Origin: Ruminococcaceae bacterium UBA3751
GTDB taxonomy: Bacteria > Bacillota > Clostridia > Oscillospirales > Acutalibacteraceae
DNA length: 64,000 nt
Reading direction: 5' to 3'
NCBI GenBank assembly: GCA_002371215.1
Contig: DFGL01000022.1
Span: 98,379-162,378 of the forward strand
How positions within the stretch are numbered: the first letter of the stretch is position 1; every line of letters begins with the position of its first letter. A model generated the notes under the pieces. It had not been told where the DNA came from, made no database searches, and saw only the letters and a list, made by a program, of their open reading frames with translations. This document shows, piece by piece, positions 8,780-15,660 of this stretch. A program made the position numbers and the translations under genes.

Positions 8780-8808
8780 AGTATAAAATGTTTTAAAGAA
8801 TATGTCAA
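8780..8808 (-). promoter_or_regulatory. Promoter of the GH30 gene
   Basis: TTGACA (complement of 8803-8808), 17 nt, TATACT (complement of 8780-8785); it lies between the divergent GH30 and HAD genes. Confidence 0.8.
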
Positions 8809-8823
8809 CAAAGGACGGAGAAA

Positions 8824-9660
8824 ATGGAAGCTAAACCGAAAATTCGGCTTATAGGCGTTGACCTTGACGGCACGCTTTTAACCGACGAAAAAGAGCTTTG
8901 CAGCGGATTGGAAGAAACGCTGAAAAAAGCGAGGGAAAACGGAATATATATCGTTCCCGTTACGGGCAGGCCGTTTCAGGGCATACCCGAATGCGTCAGA
9001 GGGCTTGACGTAATAGATTACGTTATCTGCTCAAACGGCGCAAGCATAATTGATGCAAAAAGCAAAAAAAGGCTTTATTCCTTTTCAATGTCTAACGAAA
9101 AGAGCAGGGAGGTATTCTCCGTTTTAAAGGCGGCGCGCTGTATCTTTGAGCCGTTCGCGGACGGGGTCTGCTATACGGAACAGGAAATTCTTGATTCGTA
9201 TATAGGCTATTTTAAAGGCTCGCCCGTGGAGGAATATCTCCGCTCAACGAGGGTAATCTGTAAAAGCATTGAGGCTCTGTTTACCGAGGAGGGAAAGCAG
9301 GCGGACGAGTTTTTCGTTATGAGCGAAAACAAAGCGGAACGCGAAAAAATAACCGCCGCTCTTGATAAAATCGGCGGCGTTCAGTACTGGTTTTACGACG
9401 ACAGGTATATTGAAATAACTAAAGAGGACTGCGATAAGGGCGCGGCGCTTAAAACGCTCTGCCGCCACCTCGGTGTTTCTGAAAGCGAAACAATGGCTTT
9501 CGGCGACGGGGATAACGACCTCTCGTTTCTCGCCGCGGCGGGAGTATCCGTTGCAATGGGCAACGCGCCCGAGCGCATTAAGGAAAAGGCGGATATAATC
9601 GCGGATACGAACAACAATAACGGCGTTGGGAAAATGATAGAAAAAATATTAGATAATTAA
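8824..9660 (+). CDS. HAD superfamily Cof-type phosphatase
   Basis: 278-residue HAD-IIB (Cof/YidA-like) hydrolase. Motif I is DLDGTLLTD (nucleophile and acid Asp14/Asp16), motif II is VPVTGRP, and motifs III/IV end in GDGDNDLSFL. These enzymes dephosphorylate sugar phosphates or related metabolites in the cytoplasm. GGACGGAG precedes the start. A paralogue of the same length occurs at 37215-38051. The physiological substrate is unknown. Confidence 0.9.
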   Translation: MEAKPKIRLIGVDLDGTLLTDEKELCSGLEETLKKARENGIYIVPVTGRPFQGIPECVRGLDVIDYVICSNGASIIDAKSKKRLYSFSMSNEKSREVFSVLKAARCIFEPFADGVCYTEQEILDSYIGYFKGSPVEEYLRSTRVICKSIEALFTEEGKQADEFFVMSENKAEREKITAALDKIGGVQYWFYDDRYIEITKEDCDKGAALKTLCRHLGVSESETMAFGDGDNDLSFLAAAGVSVAMGNAPERIKEKADIIADTNNNNGVGKMIEKILDN

Positions 9661-9786
9661 GAATTGAGAATGAAGAAATAAGAATTATCTGTTGCAATAA
9701 ATCTTCCGTTGAAAACGACGACCCCTACAACCACTAAATCCTAACCCCTGAATCCTAAATCCTACAATAATTCCGAATTCCGAATT
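9658..9786. repeat. Intergenic mosaic repeat, copy 5
   Basis: GAATTGAGAATGAAG octads, 40-nt core at 9693-9732 (exact inverse of 7303-7342), CCTAAAT/CCCCTGAAT heptads and CCGAATT heptads. Confidence 0.8.
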
Positions 9787-9822
9787 AAAAAAGCGCCCCA
9801 ACGGGCGTCCTACATAAAGAAG

Positions 9823-9857
9823 GCGGCTGAGTAAAAACTCAGCCGCTCTGTTTTTTA
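9823..9857 (+). terminator. Terminator hairpin
   Basis: Perfect 10-bp stem GCGGCTGAGT / ACTCAGCCGC, AAAA loop, CTCTGTTTTTT tail. No intact plus-strand gene ends here, so it may be a relic or serve readthrough from the HAD gene. Confidence 0.8.
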
Positions 9858-9907
9858 TCTCAACAAATCAGAAGTTGTCTGGCTGTTGACCGTCGTGCGC
9901 AAGCCAT

Positions 9908-9976
9908 TTACATTCCGTTAATTCCATATTTGTAAATCTTGCTCTGAATTGTCCGATTCATAATCCACTTACTAAG
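9908..9976 (-). pseudogene. Relic of a Fis-type helix-turn-helix C-terminus
   Basis: The minus strand reads LSKWIMNRTIQSKIYKYGIN then GM and stop; a stop also lies directly upstream. The pattern resembles the last helices of the Fis-type DNA-binding domain that ends sigma-54 activators. Too short for a firm assignment. Confidence 0.25.
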
Positions 9977-9985
9977 TCAAAAGAA

Positions 9986-10015
9986 AAGCAAGGAATGATT
10001 TTTCACTCCTTGCTT
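9986..10015 (-). terminator. Terminator after the ars-type operon
   Basis: 13-bp stem with one mismatch: AAGCAAGGAATGA (9986-9998) and TCACTCCTTGCTT (10003-10015); on the minus strand it is followed by TTTTCTTTT. Confidence 0.85.
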
Positions 10016-10019
10016 ATTT

Positions 10020-10250
10020 TTACTTTATCAGTTTTGCGACATCTTTTGGTTTTATGAGTTTTCCTGATGATACAACCTTTTCATCAATTACAATAGCCGG
10101 CATTGACATAACACCAAAGGTCATTACCTTTTCCATATCGGTAATATATTCTACCTCGGCGTTAACTCCACTTTCATTAACTGCCTTTTTCACATATTCA
10201 TACTGTGTATGGCAGGTTTTGCAGCCTGAGCCCAATACTTTGATATTCAC
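10020..10250 (-). CDS. Thioredoxin-like redox-active disulfide protein (TM0996/MTH895 type)
   Basis: 76 residues, the size of the small redox-active-disulfide-protein-2 family. The active site is CKTC at residues 10-13 (GSGCKTCHTQ), and the cis-proline is in MSMPAIVID. In Clostridia and archaea this gene commonly sits next to CSCS-type permeases in metalloid operons, as here (11-nt gap). It may supply or reduce thiols on the permease or its metalloid substrate; that role is inferred. Cytoplasmic. Confidence 0.88.
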   Translation of the reverse strand: MNIKVLGSGCKTCHTQYEYVKKAVNESGVNAEVEYITDMEKVMTFGVMSMPAIVIDEKVVSSGKLIKPKDVAKLIK

Positions 10251-10261
10251 AATTTCACCTC

Positions 10262-11275
10262 CTAAATCAGTAATGGTTGAATAAGATTAAATATATATCC
10301 TACAATGATGATTCCAACTGTGCATATTCCAATGAATATGCCGAGCAACTTCGGCTTGATCGCCTTACGAAGCATTATCATTGACGGTAAGGATAATGTT
10401 GTAACTCCCATCATAAATGACAGCACAACGCCGAGCAAGGCGCCCTTTGCAAGTAATGCTTCTGCAATAGGTATTGTTCCGAATATATCTGCATACATCG
10501 GTACGCCGGCAACGGTAGCGATAATTACGCCAAAAGGATTGTTGTTTCCTAAAGTGGACACAATAAATTTTTCGGGTATCCAGTTATGAATAACAGCGCC
10601 GATACCTACGCCTATCAAAATATACGGTGCAACCTTTTTCAAGGTTTCCCATACCTGCTCTCTTGAGTATCTCAACCTATCTTTGACTGTTAACTGCTCC
10701 TGCGGAATGTCTATTGCTTTTGCATTTCTGATAAAGTCCTCAACCTGATTTTCAAGGTGTAGCTTTTCAATGATTGTTCCGCCTATAACTGCTATAATCA
10801 GTCCTACAATCACATAAGCAAAAGCAACTCGCCAACCGAAGATACTCATAAGAAGAACAAGTGAGCCGAGGTCAACCATAGGCGAAGAAATCAAAAAGGA
10901 AAATGATACACCAAGCGGTACCCCCGCACTTGTAAACCCGATAAATAACGGAATCGAAGAACAAGAGCAAAACGGCGTTACCGTACCAAGCAGGGCAGCT
11001 ATAACTCTTGCGCCGAGTCCGTGATATCTGCCGAGTATTTCCTTTGTTCTTTCAGGTGGAAAGAAGCTCTGAATATATGATATTATGAATATTAAAACGC
11101 AAAGAAGTAAAATTATTTTGATTATATCATATATAAAGAACTGAACGCTGCCGCCGATTTTTGTTGCTGTATCGAGACCGATGGCGTTAAGCAGTTTTGC
11201 AATCAGATTTTCCAGCCATTTCAAACCGAGGACTTGATTTTGAATGAAATCCCATATGTTTTTAATCGATGTCAT
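10262..11275 (-). CDS. ArsP/UPF0718-type permease with CSCS motif
   Basis: 337-residue membrane protein with about eight segments in two halves. The signature TPFCSCSSIPLFIGF (about 100-114) carries adjacent cysteines seen in the ArsP/YraQ (DUF318) permeases, known for trivalent organoarsenical efflux. A soluble loop of about 45 residues (188-233) separates the halves, and the second half has AGVPMYADIFGTIPIAEALL. It lies in an ArsR-regulated operon with a CxxC redox protein, so a metalloid efflux role is likely. ACR3, ArsB or ArsC are not present. Start preceded by GAAAGGTTG. Confidence 0.85.
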   Translation of the reverse strand: MTSIKNIWDFIQNQVLGLKWLENLIAKLLNAIGLDTATKIGGSVQFFIYDIIKIILLLCVLIFIISYIQSFFPPERTKEILGRYHGLGARVIAALLGTVTPFCSCSSIPLFIGFTSAGVPLGVSFSFLISSPMVDLGSLVLLMSIFGWRVAFAYVIVGLIIAVIGGTIIEKLHLENQVEDFIRNAKAIDIPQEQLTVKDRLRYSREQVWETLKKVAPYILIGVGIGAVIHNWIPEKFIVSTLGNNNPFGVIIATVAGVPMYADIFGTIPIAEALLAKGALLGVVLSFMMGVTTLSLPSMIMLRKAIKPKLLGIFIGICTVGIIIVGYIFNLIQPLLI

Positions 11276-11291
11276 AGCTTCAACCTTTCAT

Positions 11292-11319
11292 TTACACATT
11301 GAAATATATCAATGTGTAA
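11292..11319. promoter_or_regulatory. ArsR-type operator before the permease gene
   Basis: Perfect 11-nt inverted repeat TTACACATTGA / TCAATGTGTAA with a 6-nt spacer, placed 17 nt before the permease start. The same architecture recurs at 11703-11726. Confidence 0.8.
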
Positions 11320-11330
11320 TGTCTTATATC

Positions 11331-11350
11331 AGCCGTGCAATCGCACGGCT
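11331..11350. other. Hairpin between arsR and permease
   Basis: AGCCGTGC (11331-11338) pairs with GCACGGCT (11343-11350). It lacks a T-run on the minus strand, so it may be an mRNA processing or attenuation hairpin between the regulator and the permease. Confidence 0.5.
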
Positions 11351-11354
11351 TGGT

Positions 11355-11660
11355 TTAACAACACTTTTCGTTTTTGTCAGGCAAAACGCATACAAGTTCG
11401 GTTAAGATTTCTTCTGCTTTTTTTGCCCCGCTTTCATCAATTGAATAGTGAATCCATTTGCCCTCTTTTCGTCCTTTTACGATACCGCTATCGCAAAGTA
11501 TCTTCATATGGTGGGAAAGCGTGGGTTGCGTGATATTCATATCCTCAAGAATAACGCAGGCGCATTTTTCACCTGTACGAAGCATTTTTAGTATTTTTAT
11601 TCTATTCTCATCACAAAGCGCCTTAAAAATATCAGCAGCTCTTTTTTCACCCATTCTCAT
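11355..11660 (-). CDS. arsR: ArsR/SmtB-family metalloregulator
   Basis: 101-residue winged-helix repressor. KALCDENRIKILKML and the recognition helix TQPTLSHHMKIL are typical; the dimer-proximal CxC in TGEKCACVILEDM matches the As(III)-binding CxC of ArsR helix 3, and the C-terminus adds CVLP and a terminal CC. The start at 11660 was chosen because an upstream TTG lies at the predicted transcription start; the ATG at 11654 is an alternative. Its promoter is overlapped by its own operator, implying autorepression released by a metalloid. Confidence 0.9.
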   Translation of the reverse strand: MRMGEKRAADIFKALCDENRIKILKMLRTGEKCACVILEDMNITQPTLSHHMKILCDSGIVKGRKEGKWIHYSIDESGAKKAEEILTELVCVLPDKNEKCC

Positions 11661-11683
11661 TTTACCACATCCATAGATAATTA

Positions 11684-11726
11684 TCAATGTGTATTATACC
11701 ATACATATTGATATGTGTCAATGTGT
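11684..11726 (-). promoter_or_regulatory. arsR promoter and operators
   Basis: TTGACA (complement of 11716-11721), 17 nt, TATAAT (complement of 11693-11698). An ACATATTGA/TCAATGTGT dyad with a 6-nt spacer (11703-11726) covers the -35, and a second half-site TCAATGTGT at 11684-11692 covers the start region. Confidence 0.85.
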
Positions 11727-11863
11727 TATCGAAAAATTGTGTATTAGAATTAGACAACTCCCGATTTATTTGTTTCATTATACCACGGTATTCAGTAAAG
11801 AGCAAATATGTGTCACAGACTGTAGCGAGCATAGGATTTGTAAAGACAAATCCGGAAAAGAAA

Positions 11864-12052
11864 AAGGCTTCCCCTTGAGGGGAAGCTGTTGAGCAAAGCG
11901 AAACTGATGAGGTGGAATATCAGTGACAATTAAAACCTGCACCTCATCCGTCTTGCCTTCGGCAATCCACCTTTTGCTCAGCCGCAGACGGCTCACCCTC
12001 TGTCAGCTATGCTGACATCTCCCTCACAGGGAGCACCTCAAGGGGAAGGCTT
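11864..12052. repeat. MITE-like palindromic element
   Basis: About 189 bp with 17-bp terminal inverted repeats (AAGGCTTCCCCTTGAGG at 11864-11880; 12036-12052, one mismatch) and internal inverted GATGAGGTG/CACCTCATC segments. CACCTCATCCGTC and CTCCCTCACAGGGAG-type modules resemble repeats common in gut Firmicutes genomes. No coding content. Confidence 0.7.
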
Positions 12053-12097
12053 ATTTTTATAAACTTCTTTATGAAGAACGCCCCAACGGGTGCCTTT

Positions 12098-12775
12098 TTA
12101 TTTTGCGGGGTGTTTTTTTCTGTAAATTATCATAAATATCATTCCGATAACGCCGCCGATTGAGTTCATCATCATATCGGTCATTGAATCAACGAGGCCG
12201 AGGTAGCCGTATTCGTTTCTGAATTTTGAAAGGTTGTACATAGCCGTTTCCGCGCCCTCTTTAGCAAGCTGGAGGTTTGTTCCGTGGACGGTGTCCATAA
12301 TAAACTCGTAAAACTCCCAGCCAACCGCTATGGTACAGGCGAACATAAGCGAGAACATAGCAGAAACGGTAATGGCGCAGTTACCCTTATCCTTTTGTAT
12401 TACGTTGGAAAAATCGTAGGCAAAAACGGCGCAGACGATTCCCGAAAAGCAGTGCATTGCCTCGTCATACCAGCTGATTTTATCAAACCAGCAGAAATAT
12501 GAGCCGAAAAGAATACCCATAAGAATAATGAAATTAAGCGCCGTCTGGCTTATCGGCGGAACGTCCTCAATGAACGAGCCGTTGCCGAAAACCTGAAACA
12601 TATCCCATAAATGGGAGAAGATGAAAACAAAAACGCTCTCAAAGCCCATTACCAAATCGCCGTGAACAAATGAATAGGTCGCGCAGCAAATCATTGCTAT
12701 CCTGACTATTATCCAGAAGGCGAGCTGACCCTTAGGCACCTTATCAAGCGGATATTTTTTTACCTTATAAGTCAT
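12098..12775 (-). CDS. Multi-pass membrane protein (YjdF/DUF2238-like)
   Basis: 225 residues with about six membrane segments. Polar residues are conserved-looking within them: SWYDEAMHCFSG, GWEFYEFIMDTVHGTNLQ and DSMTDMMMNSIGG. That pattern of acidic/His clusters is reminiscent of the YjdF/DUF2238 inner-membrane family of unknown function. The stop codon falls on the right-hand inverted repeat of the arsenic islet. Single gene, transcribed away from the acyl-CoA synthetase. Confidence 0.7.
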   Translation of the reverse strand: MTYKVKKYPLDKVPKGQLAFWIIVRIAMICCATYSFVHGDLVMGFESVFVFIFSHLWDMFQVFGNGSFIEDVPPISQTALNFIILMGILFGSYFCWFDKISWYDEAMHCFSGIVCAVFAYDFSNVIQKDKGNCAITVSAMFSLMFACTIAVGWEFYEFIMDTVHGTNLQLAKEGAETAMYNLSKFRNEYGYLGLVDSMTDMMMNSIGGVIGMIFMIIYRKKHPAK

Positions 12776-12887
12776 ATAACAACCTCGTTACGTTAATATG
12801 ATTATATTACCACAACCTGCGTTTTTTTCAATAGTTTTATTAAAAAAAGGCAAAATATAAAATAATTATAAATAAATTAGACAAATG

Positions 12888-12916
12888 TTTGTTTTATGTT
12901 AGGGTTTATGTATAAT
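12888..12916 (+). promoter_or_regulatory. Probable promoter of acyl-CoA synthetase
   Basis: Weak -35 TTTGTT (12888-12893), 17 nt, TATAAT (12911-12916), in an AT-rich tract. Confidence 0.5.
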
Positions 12917-12946
12917 ATAGTAAAAATTTAAAAGGAGAAATTTGTT

Positions 12947-14698
12947 ATGAATAAACCGAATGCGCCGTGGCTTAAATTTTACGGCGATATTCCCGAGAGT
13001 ATTGACTATCCGCAGGGCTCTATGTACGAGGCTATAAAGCTTGCCTGCGATAACAATCTCAATAATAACGGCGGATACAAAAATACCGCATACGTTTTTC
13101 AGGGAAAAAAGACCTCCTATAAAGAATTTTTCAGAAATATTGACACCGTTGCAAGAGCATTTAAGGCTATCGGAATAGGCAAAGGCGACAAGGTTACTAT
13201 CTGTATGCCTAACGCTCCGCAGGGCGTTGACGCTTTTTATGCGCTCAACAGAATCAGCGCCGTTCCCGCAATGATTCACCCGCTTTCCGCAGAGGGTGAG
13301 ATTAATTTTTACGTTACCAATTCAAACAGTAAGGCAATAGTCGTTCTTGATATGTTTTACGAAAAGGTACTCAGAGCGCTTGAGGGCGTTGACTATCCCG
13401 TGAAGGTTATCGTTGCAAGGATTAAGGACGCGCTCCCGTTCCCGCTTAATATGCTCTACCCGCTTACCGTTAAGGATAAGCCTGCTCCGCTCCCCGCGGA
13501 CAATGAGAACGTTATCAGCTGGAATGATTTTATTGCAAACGGAAGGAGCGTTAAGGAGCTCCCCGAGGAATTTCCGAAGAAGGACGACACCGCGGTTATT
13601 CTTTTCAGCGGCGGTACAACGGGCGTTTCAAAGGGTATTGAGCTTACAAATATGAATATGAACGCTCTCGGCTACGAGGTTCAGGCAGGCGCAGGCTTTA
13701 CTATGGAGGGGCTCAGAATGTTCTCCGTTATGCCTCTTTTCCACGGCTTCGGCCTCGGCGTCGGCGTACATACGGCGCTTACAGCGGGTGCAACCTGTAT
13801 TCTCATCCCTCAGTTTACTATCAAAACCTACGCTAAGGACGTATTAAAATATAAGCCGAACGTTATTGTCGGCGTACCTACTCTTTTTGAGGCGCTGCTC
13901 CGCTCCGACGGGTTTGCGGGCGCGGATTTATCCTTCCTTCGCGGAGTTTTCTGCGGCGGAGATTCGCTCTCCGTTGAGCTTAAAAAGAAGGTTGATAAGT
14001 TCCTTACCGAGCATAATTCAAAGGTGCAGATTCGCGAGGGCTACGGCACAACGGAATGCGTTACCGCCTCCTGCCTTACGCCTTACGATTATTTCCGCGA
14101 GGGCAGTATCGGTATTCCGTTTTCGGACGTATTTTACCAGATTGTTGACCCGAAGAACGATACGGAGGTTCCCTACGGAACCGAGGGCGAAATCTGTATC
14201 TGCGGGCCTACCGTTATGAAGGGCTACCTTGATAATGCGGCGGAAACCGCTTCAACTCTGCGTACCCATGCCGACGGCAACGTATGGCTCCACACGGGCG
14301 ACCTCGGAACGATGGATGAGGACGGCTTTGTTTACTACAAGCAGAGGCTTAAAAGGCTTATTGTTGTTTCGGGCTTCAATGTTTATCCCTCTCAGGTTGA
14401 AAACACGATTGACGCCCACCCGGACGTACTCCTCTCCTGCGCTATCGGCGTGCCGGATCCGTATAAAATGCATAAGGTTAAGGCGTTCGTCGTTTTAAGA
14501 CCGGGCGTTGAGCCGAGCGATAAGATTAAGGAAGAAATCCTTGAGCATTGCAGAAAGAATATTTCAAAGCACGCAATGCCGCGCGAAATTGAATTCAGAA
14601 CAGAGCTTCCGAAAACTCTCGTTGGCAAGGTTGCTTACAGAAAGCTTGAGGAGGAAGAGGAAGCAAAGCTTAAGGCTCAGGAAGAAAAAGAAGATTAA
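12947..14698 (+). CDS. AMP-dependent acyl-CoA synthetase/ligase
   Basis: 583-residue ANL-superfamily ligase that activates a carboxylic acid to acyl-AMP and then to the CoA thioester. The phosphate-binding loop LFSGGTTGVSKG is near residue 217, REGYGTTECV is the A5 motif, and WLHTGDLGTMDEDGFVYYKQR is A7/A8; the C-terminal lid ends with TLVGKVAYRKL holding the catalytic lysine. The sequence suits medium or long-chain fatty acids. The last 15 residues are acidic and lysine-rich. AAGGAG precedes the start. Monocistronic. Confidence 0.9.
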   Translation: MNKPNAPWLKFYGDIPESIDYPQGSMYEAIKLACDNNLNNNGGYKNTAYVFQGKKTSYKEFFRNIDTVARAFKAIGIGKGDKVTICMPNAPQGVDAFYALNRISAVPAMIHPLSAEGEINFYVTNSNSKAIVVLDMFYEKVLRALEGVDYPVKVIVARIKDALPFPLNMLYPLTVKDKPAPLPADNENVISWNDFIANGRSVKELPEEFPKKDDTAVILFSGGTTGVSKGIELTNMNMNALGYEVQAGAGFTMEGLRMFSVMPLFHGFGLGVGVHTALTAGATCILIPQFTIKTYAKDVLKYKPNVIVGVPTLFEALLRSDGFAGADLSFLRGVFCGGDSLSVELKKKVDKFLTEHNSKVQIREGYGTTECVTASCLTPYDYFREGSIGIPFSDVFYQIVDPKNDTEVPYGTEGEICICGPTVMKGYLDNAAETASTLRTHADGNVWLHTGDLGTMDEDGFVYYKQRLKRLIVVSGFNVYPSQVENTIDAHPDVLLSCAIGVPDPYKMHKVKAFVVLRPGVEPSDKIKEEILEHCRKNISKHAMPREIEFRTELPKTLVGKVAYRKLEEEEEAKLKAQEEKED

Positions 14699-14815
14699 TT
14701 AATTCGGAATTATTATAGTGGTTAGTGATTAATGATTAGTAGTCTTGTTGCAACCAACAATTCTTCATTCTTAACTCTTAATTCACTAACCCCTATATCC
14801 TAACCCCTAAACCCT
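14699..14815. repeat. Intergenic mosaic repeat, copy 6
   Basis: AATTCGGAATT, TAGTGATTAATGATTAG units, TTGTTGCAACCAACAA core, TTCTTAACTC octads, then CCTATATCCTAACCCC/TAAACCC heptads. Confidence 0.7.
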
Positions 14816-14845
14816 AAAAAAGGAAGGCAGAAGCCTTCCTTTTTT
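14816..14845. terminator. Bidirectional terminator
   Basis: Perfect 13-bp stem AAAAAAGGAAGGC / GCCTTCCTTTTTT, loop AGAA, shared by the converging acyl-CoA synthetase and QQxPD-protein genes. Confidence 0.93.
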
Positions 14846-15554
14846 ATTGATTATTTCTCATATTTGAAATTACGGTATTAAAACTGATTTTGTTGAATTT
14901 TGAAATAATGAGATAAATAATTATTGCAAGAATAATTGCAATCTGTACCGCCGCGAAGGCATAGCAAAGTCCCGAAATAATGCCGGTGCTTTTGCCGAAA
15001 TTTCTCATCGGAACAGCCGCCTCGCTGCTCTGAGTACCTACAGCCGCGGTGTTGAGCGAAAGCTCGTTGCCGCTTTCCGTTGAGGTGTTCTTCTGCGGAG
15101 CGTTGCCGTTTTCAGAGCTGCTGCCTGAACTGTCGGGCGACTGCTGTGAATTGCCGCCGTTTTCCGATTTGTCGGGAGTCTGCTGAGCGCTGTTGCCCTG
15201 AGAATTGTCGGGGGATTGCTGCTGAGCGCTGCCGTTATTGTTGTTTTGACCGGGTGCTTGCGGTATATCCTTTTGGTCGGGCATTTGCTGCTGAGCGTTA
15301 CCGCCTGCGCTGTTTTGGTCGGGCGACTGCTGTGAATTGCCGCCAAAGCTGCGATTTCCGTCGGGCATTCCGTTTCGTTCACCGCCGAAGTTTTCGAACG
15401 GGCTGCCGTTTTGCCTTTGCTCACCGTTTTGTGAAAACTCGGGGCGCGATTGCATTCTTGCTCCCGTTCCTGCGTAGCTTATTGTAACAGCGCTTGTTCC
15501 GATAAGCACTGCAGCCATACCAATCATAATTACGTTTTTTACTGACTGTTTCAT
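14844..15554 (-). CDS. Surface protein with QQxPD repeats and two membrane anchors
   Basis: 236 residues of unknown function. Residues 7-29 are a signal peptide or membrane anchor (VIMIGMAAVLIGTSAVTIS). The middle (about 60-165) is low complexity, rich in Q, N, S, G and P, with five or six imperfect repeats of the form (Q)QQxPDxxxxNGG. A second membrane segment, IISGLCYAFAAVQIAIILAI, lies near 190-220, with a short basic tail. Topology suggests an extracellular flexible loop between two helices. No known domain recognised. Start preceded by GGAGATGAC. Confidence 0.65.
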   Translation of the reverse strand: MKQSVKNVIMIGMAAVLIGTSAVTISYAGTGARMQSRPEFSQNGEQRQNGSPFENFGGERNGMPDGNRSFGGNSQQSPDQNSAGGNAQQQMPDQKDIPQAPGQNNNNGSAQQQSPDNSQGNSAQQTPDKSENGGNSQQSPDSSGSSSENGNAPQKNTSTESGNELSLNTAAVGTQSSEAAVPMRNFGKSTGIISGLCYAFAAVQIAIILAIIIYLIISKFNKISFNTVISNMRNNQ

Positions 15555-15562
15555 TTTTGTGT

Positions 15563-15636
15563 CATCTCCGTTTTAGTTTATTCCTCTCTCGAGGTTGACT
15601 AAAGCATAAACCCGAAAAATTAAACGGAGATTAAAC
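15563..15636. promoter_or_regulatory. Repeated TTAAAC boxes and inverted repeat upstream of the QQxPD gene
   Basis: Direct repeat TTAAAC-GGAGA-TTAAAC (15620-15625 and 15631-15636, 11-nt period), typical of OmpR-type response-regulator sites. TAAACGGAGAT here is also an inverted match of ATCTCCGTTTTA at about 15563. The binding protein is unknown. Confidence 0.4.
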
Positions 15637-15660
15637 CGAAAAAACTTTTTGAAAAACGTT

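Larger units (their letters stand above)
9787..12099. mobile_element. Inverted-repeat-bounded arsenic islet (candidate)
   Basis: The segment is enclosed by 36-nt imperfect inverted repeats, 9787-9822 and 12064-12099: 28 of 36 positions match, the inner 10 (CTTCTTTATG) perfectly, and half of the mismatches fall in a hairpin loop. Each end contains an outward-facing terminator hairpin. Inside are a helix-turn-helix relic, the ArsR-permease-redox operon and a MITE-like repeat. There is no transposase or integrase, so if it moves it needs help in trans. The alternative is that both ends are simply members of one terminator family. Confidence 0.35.

Noticed and set aside
9794..12090. 12-nt direct repeat CGCCCCAACGGG at both edges of the arsenic islet, as a target-site duplication
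   Set aside because: Each copy is part of a terminator hairpin and can equally be explained by the 36-nt inverted repeat; kept only as part of that finding.
15080..15487. 135-residue plus-strand frame in the QQxPD gene region
   Set aside because: Cys/Arg-rich shadow caused by the repeat composition of the minus-strand gene.
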